DNA from: Progne subis subis
Taxonomy: Eukaryota; Chordata; Aves; Passeriformes; Hirundinidae
NCBI GenBank assembly: GCA_022316685.1
Contig: JAKJHU010000617.1
Location: 62,001 to 126,000 of the forward strand
Length of the DNA stretch: 64,000 bases
Direction of reading: 5' to 3'
Shown: one piece after another, positions 42,115 to 54,001 of the stretch
How the letters are laid out: the number at the start of each line of letters is the position of its first letter
How positions within the stretch are numbered: the first letter of the stretch is position 1
Program-made: the position numbers and the translations under genes
The notes under the pieces: model-generated
Told to the model about the DNA's origin: nothing
The model's database searches: none
The model's input: the letters and a program-made list of their open reading frames with translations, nothing else

Positions 42115-44052
42115 TGTAGTGGTTTTACATTCACTAAATTCTGGTCTTAGTACTCACTCTTTTTCTGTGGGAGGTTGTAGCAGGATTTTTGGAGACAGAC
42201 ACAGAGAGGCCTTACCGTGCTGGGAAAGGTCTGCTGTTTTAGCACTGTCAAGGACGATGAGCCTGAGAACCAGGACACTGAGCCTGAGAAACAGCTTCTT
42301 CCCTCAACAAAATTGAAAACAAGTAATTTCAGAGGAATGCTTCTGCAGATAACACTAGCGAATAGTGTAGCCACTTGGTGCTCGTGGACACGAGAAGATA
42401 GCCAATAGCGAGTAGTAAAATGCCGCGTGAACAGCTTAGGCACTATCATGATATATGTACAAAAGAGCCCTGTGTACCCTCAATAAACGAGCATTCACCA
42501 TTACTTCTGTGAAGAAGATGATTGACTCTGGTTGTTCCCTGTGTTTTAAATCACCTTTAGGAGAGAAACTAGGATAAAAACAAAGCAGGCTTAATCTTAA
42601 AAATGAACAAATAGTTTTATTAACACACACTAAAAGAATGGAAAAAGAAAGTTGGGGGAAAAAAACTAAAACAAACCAGAATGAAACTCTAAAAACACTT
42701 TTCTTTCCCTTTACAAACTGTTAACTTTCTTACAAAACAAATTAAAGAGACAAAACTTGTAATTTTCAGCCAGTTTCACTATCTGACAATAGTCTTTCAT
42801 TAATCCTTTAGGGGAAGAGTCTCTCTTAGAGTCATGGATCCCACTGACAACCTAGAACAGTTCTTTTGTGGGTTTTTTAAACTGTCACAAAAACAACCGC
42901 CCGGGGAAAATTGCTTTTGTGACCCCTCCCATTATCAGGTTTTCAAGCTGCTTATGGGTCATGGGTCTTAGACTTTTGCATCCTGGGGTGTCACCTTTTT
43001 AAGATGAATGACTCCAAAGCAAAGGATTCTTCACCTCAAGGTATAGAGATATCTTCTCACTTCTTCACTGGCGCAGGGGGCTTCTCATCTTTATCTCTGT
43101 TCAAGCATCTTATAGGATATTACTTAGTTCATCACAAATACATTTGCTTGAATCCACACACAAATCTAAACAATCATCTCCCCAAATGTGTATCTTTTCC
43201 ATTATTTAAAGGAATCATCTAAATATAGAGTTTATTTCTTTAGGCTCAAATAAGAATTGAACAACCAACTCTTCAACCCTCTGTCCCAATAGTCTTTTCA
43301 CTCTTGCTCTACTGATTTAATGCTGTTTCTTCTTTACGTTCACTCTGTCCTTTTCCTTTTTCTCTCAGAGAAGGGCTAAGCTCTGGAAGCTTCATGTTGC
43401 CAGGAGAGGGTTAAATCTGCCTAGAGTCTTTTTTTCTCCCGCAGTAGCTTGTGGTATTAGATGTTGAAGGCCATGCTGGTGAGGGAGGAAGAACTCACAC
43501 AGAAACATCAGAGATCAGAGCACCTGGGCAGTCTGGAACCACAAAAAAAAATAGGCAGGATCATAAATGCCTTCTCAGCCGTCCCCTCAGTGTAAATCGG
43601 GGTGGCCTCAGCCTAAATGGTGCCCATACCTCTTATCAGGGGCCCAGCAGAGATTTCTCCTGCTCCAGGAAAGCTTGGAGAAAGCAGTTGTTGTAAAGCA
43701 GCAACCTCTCCTTCCCCCCCTCTTCACCTGGGAGCCGATGGAATCTGGCCAGGCCTCAGGCCAGCTCCCCCTCCCCAAAAAAGGGGGGAGTGGCAGGCTC
43801 AGCTCGATGTTACCTGTCTCTCTCTGGCCAAAAGAAAGAAGGAAAAAGCCCACCTACAAGAAATCAAGGGGTTTCATATAGTACTTCCCAAAGTGGTAGA
43901 TAACGATTTTCAGTACTTAAAACAGATGCCAATATTCCAACTAAACCTCTGATAGGTTCCTGTCTTTTCTAAAGCAATTACAAGGACCTGACCTGGAGAA
44001 CTATTCTACATTCTTCTAGAACGAAAAAACTAAACTATACTAACCCATGACA
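42115..44052 (-). mobile_element. Nested LTR element inside E5
   Basis: On the minus strand it starts TGTCATGGGTTAG and ends CCACTACA. It is flanked by the 5-bp target-site duplication CTAGA (42110-42114 and 44053-44057, plus strand). E2 shows the empty site at about 21540-21555. Total length is 1938 bp. It has no coding domain, so it is a long solo LTR or a non-autonomous element, itself interrupted by another LTR. Frames of 100 codons or so inside (43451-43952) lack motifs. Confidence 0.85.
42165..42550 (+). mobile_element. Inner LTR-like segment
   Basis: Plus-strand segment starting near TGTGGGAGGTTGTAGCAGG, with an AATAAA at 42482-42487 followed by a short U5-like tail. It resembles alpha-like avian LTRs in layout. 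Ends are approximate and no target duplication was found. Confidence 0.5.
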
Positions 44053-46183
44053 CTAGAGTAGTCTCTTTATATTCAGTCAGCATCTCTTCAGGTCCTTTCT
44101 TTTGAGTGCAAGTAGGTCTAGCTTTTAATATCATCAAAGGATTTGGTTCACCTTTTGCTGCCAATTCTGGATCAATGGGCATTGCTGTAATTTGCATTCC
44201 TTGTATCACTGGGTGGATTAGTCTAAGAAGACATGGAATCATGCATGGTAAGAATAACAATCCTAATCCAGAACATAACAGCATAAATCCCACCTTCTTC
44301 CACCAGGCTCCTCCAAAGAGGTTATCCCACCAATCCGTTTTTAGAATAGAATTCCACTTTTGAACAGGTACGTGTGCCATCCTTTAAATTTCTTCAGCAA
44401 GTTTTGTGATGGCTTCCCCATGATCATCTCTCTCCACACAGCACTCAGATTCCTTAAATCTCCCTCAAACTCGCCCTTCTTCAGCCAACAGATAATCTAG
44501 GGCAATTCTGGTTTGATATACAAATGCTCACATTTGTGAATGCTGCTTGGCCAGTAACTTCAGGGCATCAGAATTATGGTTTGATACAACCTCCACTACT
44601 GCCTGGAGTCTTATCAACCAATTCAATAGATAAATTGGGGTCCTATATCCCCAAGATCCATCCCTAGCCCAAGTTGCTGGGTCATAATATGTTATGATTC
44701 TTTCTGCAGACCATTTGTCTTAACCCCATTCCTGGTTTCCCCCTGCCTTTGGGAAGTCGAGGTTTAAATCTCTTTTATTCCTTTCTAGAGCCTCATCAAG
44801 TGGTGTTCCCAGCATATTGCTCCTAGACCTTGGTATGACGAAGAAGGAGGGTCGTATAACTCCTAAGGTACAGGTTCCCTCCCACTTTCAAGGTAATTCA
44901 CTCTATGCTCATTGCCTACAAATCCAATATATTCCATCAGGGGCTTTCTATTTACTATCTGTTTTTTCTTGTTGTTCCCAGTAGGATTTTAGGTCTTTTT
45001 TTGGATAGGTAGGGGTTACCTCCAGGACTTTTATGCCAGCACAAGTCAGTTGGATTATTCCACTCACAATTCACTTCCTTTGTTATTCCCCAATACCCAG
45101 TAAAAGATTTTGGTCGCCAGGTCTTAGTTTTATTATCCGAAATAACTACTAAAGTAGATATACAAGGAGTATATCCTACTACTTCATTATATTTCCTTCC
45201 TTCTCAAGTTATACAGACTGTTCCAATTACTTGATGACTCAAAATCCATCCTGCTGGTCATTTTAATGTCTTGGAAATTTGAGTATGATTCCATTTGAAA
45301 AATTGTTCTGGAGCTAGACTCTCACCTCTCCACAGCCATCTTTCAGCCATTCTAAGTCCCCCCCAGATCCAGCATTTGGATAATCCTAATTTCATAGCAA
45401 TTTCTTGCATCAAAGCTACAAAAAGTTTCTTAGTTGAGGTTGTCAAATTCCAGTGGCTACACTGCTGCTTTAATTGTTCATACAGCTTATCCAGTTCCTT
45501 TAATTCTTTCCCTATGGCCTTTTTACGTATTTATTTTGGTTCTTTTTGGTTTTCTTCTTCTTTTTTCCTTAGTGCTGTATCTCCTATACATATACTTGGA
45601 TCATTCCCATTCTCACATTTCTAAAAAAAAACAAAAAAAGTTTTTCATATTGAGAACAAATTTGATCACTATAAGGATAAGGAGCTGGTCCATTAAATCC
45701 TAATTTTTTCCCTACCCAACACATTTTTCTATTTTTAACACAAACATCTATAAAATTGCTGCGCTCGTAGCAGGCAGCACTTACATGTGGATGTGCCATG
45801 AACACAAATTCCATCTTGTCCTTGACCCACATGGACTGATGGCATTTATTACAGGGATCAACATTATTGGGACTTTGTTTTGGCATAGATTGTTCTCTCA
45901 TTGCCCACTCTTGTGCTGCTTGTTTTATTCTTGTTTGTTCCTGCATTGCTCATTCCCTTCTCTCATGGACTCTGTCCAGAGTGGCTCCATAGTTTTGGCC
46001 AGTTGCCAAGGACATCACCACAAACACAGTGAAAATAATCCTCAGGAGTTTTGACTTTCTACCATCCTCAAGGCTCTTTGGGTTGCAGCCAAGGACCAAG
46101 ATGTCAGGATTCTTGGCAGCAAAGTTTATATCCTGGGATCTAGTCACTGGTGCATTTGGTCTCACTGGTACCCTTGGCCTCAT
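44030..46183 (-). pseudogene. E5 env, gamma-like, broken
   Basis: 46183-45950: signal-peptide-like N-terminus. 45946-45584: SU. 45446-45258: SU with CWIWGG. The region near 44790 holds the end of SU. From about 44510 the TM ectodomain shows the same TGA in place of the first CX7CC Cys as E2. 44380-44030: membrane anchor and tail. The last residues of that frame (VSWVSIV) come from the nested LTR, which cuts the cytoplasmic tail. Confidence 0.8.
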
Positions 46184-46259
46184 GTTTGTTTCAAGGATGG
46201 CACAGATTACTCACAGTTCTCGCAGCACTGACCTCTCTCTCTCTCTCTCTCTCTGGGTT

Positions 46260-47755
46260 AGTCAGCTACTTCCGTCTTTTAGTCTAAACCACCAAAGCTC
46301 TGGAGATGTGCCAACCACGATAAGATTTGCTTTGTCACTACTTCAATTAACAACCTGATTTGTTGGTAGCTTTTTGCTCCAAAGTTGGGAATTATTATTA
46401 AGTCTTCATCCCCACCAATAGGCACATTCACAATGCCAGTTCACGTAAGAAATGTGTCTATAGCGTGGCACAAAATTCCTTCTCCACAGTAACTGTTAAT
46501 TATGATACACTGGTCTATAATATTATGAATCTTTTGCTCTCTCACCTGCTCAAAAGCTAATATAGTAAAAACTCATTGTCTAAATTTTCTGTTCATTGAA
46601 CCACTGCATAAAAGGTTCCATCTTCATATCTCAAAGGTGTTCCAAGAAAATCACTGGAAAGGCTTTTTAAAGTTAACTGTTCACGCATGCCATCTAAGCA
46701 AGTTAAACAAATCAATTGTCTCTCTTTTTCTTCTGCTTTTGTTATTCTCCACCACACATTAAGTCGAAGCACACAAATAACACAAACCCATGGGTGACAC
46801 TCTAAGCCATGCTTAGTACACTCCCACTGTGTAACTTGTTCTTGGACTCTTTTAGTAACAGGTGTTTCCAGTCTCTTTTTTCTGGAATTGCAGTTCCTCC
46901 TTGAAATCTGTTAGTGTTAGTCACTGAGGGCCTCTCAAAAGATTTTCAATCTGTTCAGGCTGTTCCCATTGATCAAGGAAGTGTCTAATCCCTTCCCATT
47001 GGCATTGTTCTGCCTCCAAACTCAAATGTTTTGAGTTGCAGTCAATATCCAATCCAGAATGCCTAATTTTTCTAATAAATTAAAGTTAATTGCAATTACA
47101 AACCACAAATCTCTAATCGTTAACTATCAAAGGAGTTTTATAACCTGAACAGGTTAAGCAAGACAATTTATCTTTTTCTGTTGTTTCTGGGTATCCTAGT
47201 ATGTCCACATTTTAATTTTATTATCTTTTGTTGTTCCTGCAGTGTTCTGAAAGCCACTAATCCGTCCATGTGATACGCTAAATAAATAAATGCTCTTTGT
47301 ACTTGATATTTTATTATAAATTGTTGCAAATAAGTATCAATGTTGATCTGTGCTAAAACCCAATTGTACATTCTAAAGTCTCACTCTACTCTACTAAAAC
47401 ATCGTATAGAATTAATCATAAAAGCTACATCTCTTTGGTCCCAAGGTACAGTTGTTCTGTGCCAATGTCTTTGTCTCAGCCACTTCATGGTCACTGCTTT
47501 ACACCGCTCACACTGATGACCGTGTTTGCAGCAACCTTGCTGAAACATGGAAACTTCTCTCTGCGGGATGGCAGCTTCTGACCTTTTTGTGCTAAGGATA
47601 TCTTGAATATCCTGGGGCTGGGTTATTCTTTCAATATGTGGGTGGCACTCCAAATGTATTGCAGCATTATGTGAAAACCACAGGCGAAAATGATTTTCCA
47701 TATGAGCCATAGCCTCTGGGCACCAAATAGCTCTCTTCAGCCATGTCGGGGATTA
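46260..47755 (-). pseudogene. E5 pre-env Cys-rich region between pol and env
   Basis: About 1.5 kb not assignable to pol or env. One frame runs 47710-47168 with a single in-frame TGA at 47381-47383; it contains GCCKHGHQCERCK. After a shift, fragments contain CLTCSGYK, CHPWVCVICV, a Trp/Arg block and a second CLTC (LICLTCLDG). The repeated CxxC pairs suggest a metal-binding protein. The 3' part is shared with E2. It is the positional counterpart of the E3 frame at 32027-32593. Function unknown. Confidence 0.5.
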
Positions 47756-47779
47756 ATTACATTTTTGCTTTAAACTGTA

Positions 47780-48484
47780 TTTTGGACTTCAATAAAATGG
47801 TTTAATCAAATTTAAGACTTTTTACATTTTAATTTCATGTCTCCTGCTGTCAAAATAATTTTCCAGTCTTTATTGGGTATAGGTCCTTTTACCCTTGAAG
47901 CATGAGTCTATCCTTTTTCTGCCATTCGAACTGTGGTTTTGTCAGGGAGAATCCATTGTCTCTCTTTTAGAGTTGCTCCTAGGTTTTTTTGTGGCTTCTA
48001 CTTCTGCTAAAGAAAAGTATGGTGTTTGATTTTGTGCTCCTGCTTCCTGAAAAGTCATAATTACATTGCTGTTTTCCATCAGGGCAGCTTTCTTAGCTTC
48101 ATCATCAGCCAAATTGTTTCTTCTTGTTTTAATGTCTCTCTCCCTCTGGTGGCCTTTCACCTGAACCACTGCTATCTTTTTTGGGCTCTTCAAAGCTTTA
48201 AGAATTTGAATTATCAATCCTTGGTGCACTAATCCTTTTCTTTGAGTGTTTATAAGTTCCCTTTCTTTCCAAATCTTTCTAAATGTGTGCACTACCCCAA
48301 AGGCATATTTTGAGTTGGTGTATACGGTCCCTTCTCGATCCTTTAATAACAACAATGCACAGAATAATGTACAGAGTTCACAGGCTTGTGCTGAGCAGGA
48401 CGGGCTAAGGGGACCAGATTCTTTTACTTCCAGTTTTTCTCCATGAATTATGGCATACCCAGATTTCCTTCTTCCGTCTACCAC
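47780..48484 (-). pseudogene. E5 RNase H joined to integrase tail (core deleted)
   Basis: The 48484-47942 frame is RNase H, with YTNSKYAFG (Asp to Asn at one catalytic position), GHQRE and NLADDEAK. Within about 100 bp of its end the sequence changes to the integrase C-terminal WTHASR-type block (near 47895). The zinc-binding domain and the whole catalytic core, about 900 bp in E3, are absent. Integration function is lost. Confidence 0.75.
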
Positions 48485-48627
48485 TTAAGATGATCCATCT
48501 ATAAACAATTTTTCTCCTGTTTTCAATTCTTGTTCTCTCAAATCTGGGCATATTTTTGTTTGTAACTCTACATCCTCCATGCAATCATGCATTATTCATG
48601 TATTAATTGTGTGTTAATCATGTATTA

Positions 48628-49740
48628 AATCAAGAGAGCCGCATATTTAATATTCTGCTATGAGTTAACCATTTTTCAGCCTTTTTAGCAAGGATTCCCC
48701 TAATATTTTGGGGTGTGTACACTTCCAATGGTGCCCCAAAGGTTACTTTTCCAGCTTCTTCTACTAACACAGCAGTGACTACCAGAGCTTGCAGGCATGT
48801 TGGCCAACTCTTACTAATTGGATCCAATAATTTGGAATAATATCCTACTGGCTTTTAGCTTCCTGCCCAATCTTGAGTCAATACTTCATACGCCGTTTGA
48901 TCAACTGTATTAACAAATAATTGAAAAGGCTTGTCTAAATTGGGAAGACTCAGTACAGGAGCTTTCAGTAGGGCTTCTTCAACTTGCTCAAAATTTTCCT
49001 GATCCCTTTCAGTCCATTTCAAGCAACTGGTAGTTAATTTCTCATTTAGAAATTTTACTTTTTTACTAAAACCGTCTATCTCTTGCCTACAATAACCCCA
49101 AAGACTCAAAAACTGCTTTATTTCTCTTTTAGACTCTGAGAGTCCCATGTTCAATATTACTGGAACCCTTTCAGGGTCTAGCTTTTTCTTTTGCTTATTA
49201 ATCCAATTACCTAAATACCACACTTCTGACTCTACAAACTGCAATTTTGACTTTGATATCTTCAGCCCGTTTTCTCCCAGAAAATTTAGAAGCTTAATAG
49301 TACCCTTTCTAGCTTCCTCTTCAGTTTCTCCTGCTACTAACAAATCATCTACACACTGCAGCAGCTTAATTCCTTTGGGCAACTCAAAGGACTTCCAAAG
49401 ATTTTCTAACGCCCTCCCAAAAAGATTCGGTGCCTCTGTAAAACCTTGCGGTAGCACTGTTCACCTTAATTGTTCTCTCCTACCTGTATCTGGGTCCTCC
49501 TACTCAAAGGCAATCCCTACTGCCCTCATCCAGAGGGCAAGTTCAAAAGGCATCCTTTAAATCCACGACACTGTACCAAATGTAATTAGGAGGTATCTGG
49601 CTTAGCTCCTCCTGGACAGCGGGTAATGGTTCTTTGATTTACCGCTCTGAGATCCTGGACTAGTCGGTAGCTACCATCAGGCTTCTTTACCGGCAGGATG
49701 GGGGTATGATGTGGTGACACACAGGACTCCAACACCCCCT
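48628..49740 (-). pseudogene. E5 reverse transcriptase
   Basis: The 49457-48855 frame carries LPQGFTEAPNLF, CVDDLL (YxDD-type site with Cys for Tyr) and the thumb. The upstream fingers and palm start (49740-49470) lie in other frames, with a [12 protein letters not shown] block near 49690. The connection domain continues at 48827-48630. Confidence 0.8.
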
Positions 49741-49747
49741 GATGTAC

Positions 49748-50266
49748 TCAATTCTCAACGACCGGTTTCAATCCCTTCCGACCTTCCAGTGACATCGGAT
49801 ATTGTTTTACTCCAGTGGGGATTTCTGGGTTCTGTATTTCAACACTAACAGGCTGAATGTTGAATTTTCCTTCTTCACCAGTATACCACACAGTGTCGCT
49901 AATCTCCAAATTATCCTCTTCAGTTAAAGAACGGATTTTAAGTTTTCCTTCACAGGGTGTTATTTTAATCCCCAAGGTTATTATTAAGTCCCTTCCTAAT
50001 AAATTTTTATCAGCCTCTGATAGTAATAACAAATCATTCAGTCCAAATTTTTTATCCAATTCAATCTGCACTCTTTTAATTACAGGAACCTGAAAAACTT
50101 CTCCATTATATTCCAAATTACTGGGACACATTCATAACTTACTTCACATCATTGTGGTAGTTTTCTTAACTGTGGAACTAGTAGCTTCTGTGTCCACCAA
50201 AAATGTGATTTCTTACTCTTGAAGACCTATTTTCAGTTTTATCAAGGGCCCTTCTAGGTGTTCAGT
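49748..50266 (-). pseudogene. E5 protease
   Basis: Begins after a gag UAG at 50296-50294. The active-site block reads VDTEA (50207-50193) where aspartic proteases have DTGA, so the catalytic Gly is replaced. The 50131-49748 frame holds the rest, with the LLGRDL block, and runs into RT. Confidence 0.75.
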
Positions 50267-50271
50267 CCTCA

Positions 50272-51726
50272 TTAAACAGAGCCCCTGACCCCCCTAGTCT
50301 TCTTGAAACATTTTCTCATCTTGCTGCCTCTTTCTACAGAATTTCTGTAGATGTCCCTTTTTGTGGCAATAAAAACAAGTGGGTCCTGTACCCCTGGTGG
50401 TAGGACAAGAAGTTTGTAAGTGTCCTTTCTTGTGACAGGAGAAAACACGTGGATCTCATATCCCCAGAGGTGGGACCTGCCTTTTTCTGTTGTTTGTTCT
50501 TTCCTGAGCACTTCTCTGTATTCATGGTTGTCTGTGTTTCCTTGACTGCTGCCATTAAAATCTGTGGGTTTTGTCTTTTGCCTCTCCTCATCTCTTCTCA
50601 CATACACTTTCTGTGCTTCTCTGAACAATCCCTGAAGCCCTCTATCCTGCCATTTTTCTACTTTTTCCAGCTTCTTCCCGATGTGCCCCCAGGCCTTAGC
50701 TACAAATTGTGTTTTCAAAAGGACCTTTCCTGCTGCAGTGTCGGGGTCTACACCTGAATATAACTGCAAGGCTTTTCTTAGTCTTTCTAACCAGTGTGCC
50801 AGGGGTTCATCCTTCCCTTGGTGCTCACTTAGAGCTTTCCTTATATTCTGCCCCTTGGGCACTGCTTCCAGAATTCCTCGGATAATCATCCACCAGAGAT
50901 CACTCCTATTCTGCCTGTGTCTTTCATTCTGATTATTCCAACCTGGATCTTGCATAGGCCATTTCTGATCCCCCTGGTCTGGCTCCTGACATTCTCTATC
51001 CCAAACCCTCATTCCTGAATGTCTAATCATTTCTCTTTCTTCCATGGTAAACAAGATTCCTAAGATAGACTGCAGTTCCACCCAGGTGTATATATTCAGC
51101 CCCAAGAACTGATCTAATCTCTCTGCCACTCCAAGAGGATCCTCTAGCAGCCTGCCCATCTCCTTCTTAAACTCATTAACATCCTCTGTGTTCAGGGGAA
51201 CACTCCCATCACCAATAGGTCTCTGTTCTGGGTTTGCCATTGGAACTTTTCTAAGTGGGTGTAGTCCATCTTCCATTTTTGCTTCCCCTTCCCCATCATC
51301 ACTTCTCCCTGTCCCCCACCTCTAGTTCTATGTGCTACTTGCCCCTCCTGAATAGGGGGTGTGTTTGCATTTACAGGAGGACCCTTGGGGACTTTGGGTT
51401 GAACGGGCTGATTAGGTTGCCTATAAGGGGGTGAGAGGTGATCTAATGGATCCTAGGGCTCGTGTCTGTCTTTTTTGGCTGCTTGCCCTCTGGTTTGTAA
51501 ACAGATGACCTTGGCTTCCCTGCCTTTGAGTTACAAATTCACCCTTTCTCCTGGGAAGCCACAGAGCAGCATAGTTGCTTTCTTCCTGATTAAAAGGTTC
51601 TTTTGAATTCAGATACAAATTCAAATCCTGGCAAATCCAATCTTCAAACGATCCAGACTTTGCCCAGTATGAGTTATCTTTCCAGATAATTTCCTTTGTC
51701 CATTCAAACATACAATAATTAATCAT
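50272..51726 (-). pseudogene. E5 gag
   Basis: The 51726-51421 frame is matrix-derived. The 51276-50272 frame is capsid (LRKVPMA, gamma-like layout, major homology region around 50830) plus nucleocapsid. A CCHC knuckle CFYCHKKGHLQKFC is encoded at about 50377-50336. A second one lies upstream at about 50448-50402 but in a shifted frame. The linker before capsid is short, unlike the long GC-rich one in E3. Confidence 0.82.
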
Positions 51727-52709
51727 TTACTGCTTGCTTTTTCCTCTTTGGGATTCCCATGCATCCCAGTATCGTAACATCATCCCCAGTGGACTGTCCT
51801 GAGGGATGCTCCCCTTCTGAGAACCCTCTCACTGTTCCCAGGTATACCAGGCTTTTGTGAATTTCCTTCGTAATTCACAGCTCCTGGGTCTAAGGAGTTA
51901 CTTTTCCTTGGACCCATTTTTGGCGGCTACAAATCAAGAAACCTCTGGTACCAGGAGAATCTTGGTCTCCCTCACTCACTTCATGGTTCAATCCTCTCAC
52001 TTATTATTCTGTTGCACTGTCTTGTCTTTTGCCAACTGTTTGCCTCATGCCTAATTCCAATCTTTCTCCCAATCTCCCTTCCCTGACTATATCCTTCTAG
52101 CCACTTCCCCTTGCAATCACTCTTAGTCTCATACTAAAGTTACCAACCATTTACTTCTCAAAGAAAACGGAGCTTGACTCAATTGCTCCCCTCCTTATTC
52201 ACCTCACCCAGTGATCAGATCGCTCCCTTCTCCTCGAGGACCTTCCCCTGGGTTCTCAGGCCAGGACCGTTCCTCCCAGTCCCTCCCAAGGAACCACACT
52301 CATTCTCTCTTTTCACTTCCCTCCTTTCCCGGCCGGTCTCCTCACAGAGAGCTGAAAACGCGGTACTGGGAGGTTCACACTCGCTTAAGGGGTCTGGGCT
52401 ACCAGCGCCCATTTTAGATATTCTACACACACACAAATGTACAGCCATGTCCCTGACCGACTCCGTGGTACTTACACAGTCCATTTTCCCACACCGTTCT
52501 TGTGCACAAGACGTTTTACAGGCACCTTTACCTTTAGCTGGTATTCCAATGGCAGCCTTTATGTGTGCCCACTATTGCTGGCTTCTTTTGCTTATGCGTT
52601 ATCGTAATTGGAACTCCTCCAAGGGAGCCTGGCTTAACCTTGGGACCACCTTAAAAGTGCTGGTGGGGAACTCCTTCCTGAGACCAGCCATCCTTCTCCA
52701 GGCTGGAGT
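51727..52709. other. E5 untranslated leader
   Basis: About 1 kb between primer site and gag. Near its gag end (51860-51925) is a likely gag start region with Gly/Lys codons. The 52174-52758 plus frame overlaps the LTR and is not a gene. Confidence 0.5.
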
Positions 52710-52727
52710 TCCCAGGTTTCAGCACCA
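52710..52727 (-). promoter_or_regulatory. E5 primer-binding site, tRNA-Phe type
   Basis: The minus strand reads TGGTGCTGAAACCTGGGA. It differs from the tRNA-Phe complement TGGTGCCGAAACCCGGGA by two C-to-T changes, both at CpG sites, as expected of an aged site. It lies about 12 bp inside the LTR. Confidence 0.75.
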
Positions 52728-52739
52728 AATTATTATAAA

Positions 52740-53574
52740 TGAAGCTCTATATGTCTAATTTAATAAGCAACAAAATTGAATTTAGCAGCAATGCAATTTT
52801 ATTTAAGTAGCATTTTATAATCAAACATATACAAAATTTTGGCAGTCATTACTTAAAGATAAGTAATGTTCGGATAAAGCATAAGCAAAAATGACCGAGG
52901 TGCAGAGGGGGGAGTTTCTCACCCTACCTCATGTACAAAACAAAGTAATCCAACTTAAACTTATATACTGTATGCTAATACATAATCATTAATATTTCTT
53001 GTAAATCTCGTTCTATTTTCAATTTGTAAAATCTATGTCGCTATACTACATAGCACATGCTCCACTTGTTGTTACGGGGTCTTCTTGGCTTTTTGGTCAT
53101 CTTCTTCAGATGAAGGCTCATAATCTTCCTCTCGTCCTCTGAATAACCTCACTGGCTGCACGTGCGCTTTAAGTTTTGTGTTATACATAACTAAGCACTA
53201 CATTCCAAAAAGTAATTATTTCATGGATCAAACCACCACCAAACTCCCTGCCTTGGAATAGTCACAACTTTGTCCATCTCAAGGCCAGTTCTATCTTAAG
53301 ACATCCTGTATCCCATATCTCTGCAAAGGGCCCATCTCCCTACCTTGGAGTAGTCCCAGCTTTGGCCAATCCAGCTTTGAGACTCTTGCTTATCTCAAAC
53401 TGCATCCTGTATCTTATTTTTCTCATGTAGCACCTGCCAAGGGGCACATCTGCTTTGTAACACTAATCACATCTACTTTTTCCTTTACTGTTTCATGACA
53501 AGTATTTTCTAAAATATATATATTTAAAATATTGATATGATTACAATTAGCATGAATCATTTTCATTTAGTACA
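52740..53574 (-). repeat. E5 5' LTR
   Basis: 835 bp, the partner of 41077-41919. Minus-strand start TGTACTAAATG and end AGAGCTTCA. Many scattered differences from the 3' LTR indicate an old insertion. Confidence 0.85.
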
Positions 53575-53738
53575 TATTTATAGTTTGAGATCAGCAATGT
53601 CCGATTGATATTGATCCTCAGCACATTAAATGCAAACTAATTAAATATGAAAATCAAGACCCTTCATGGCTGACAATCAATCAGACTTTGTCCCCACCCC
53701 CTGCCCACCATTTCCCTCATCCAACCACTGGCACTCCT

Positions 53739-54001
53739 ATGGATCAGGGACAGTGTGGGCAGCAGGAGCAGGGCAGTGATTCTTCCCCTGTGCTCAGCAC
53801 TGGTTGGGCAGCACCTCGAGTGCAGTGTCCAGTACTGGACCCCCAAACTAAGGAAGGCCATGGAGGGGCTGGAGCGTGTCCAGAGAAGGGCAACAAGGCT
53901 GGTGAGGGGTCTGGAACACAAATCCTGTGAGGAGGGGTCCAAGGTTGGACTTGATGATGTCCAAGGTCTTTTCCAACCTGGCTGATTCTGTGATTCTCTG
54001 A
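53739..54001 (+). mobile_element. CR1 LINE 3' fragment in segmental copy 2
   Basis: The same CR1 tail as at 13421-13752, with a further internal deletion near 53935. Ends GATTCTGTGATTCTCTGA. Confidence 0.85.

Larger units (their letters stand above)
39857..46799 (-). repeat. Inverted duplication, right arm
   Basis: Reverse complement of 18840-23755. It is longer because of a nested element (42115-44052). The retroviral part is the 3' half of E5; the (GGGAT)n array and about 700 bp of flank follow beyond the LTR. Confidence 0.85.
41077..53574 (-). mobile_element. E5: long gamma-like ERV with tRNA-Phe primer site and nested LTR
   Basis: Minus-strand order: 5' LTR (52740-53574), primer site, gag (51726-50272), UAG, protease, RT, RNase H, integrase tail, pre-env region, env (46183-44030), polypurine tract, 3' LTR (41077-41919). 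The integrase core is missing. The env tail is split by a 1.94-kb element. Its 3' half is duplicated as E2. Confidence 0.88.

Noticed and set aside
43451..43952. Three overlapping ~80-110 codon frames in the nested element
   Set aside because: No retroviral or other domain; the element is LTR-like throughout.
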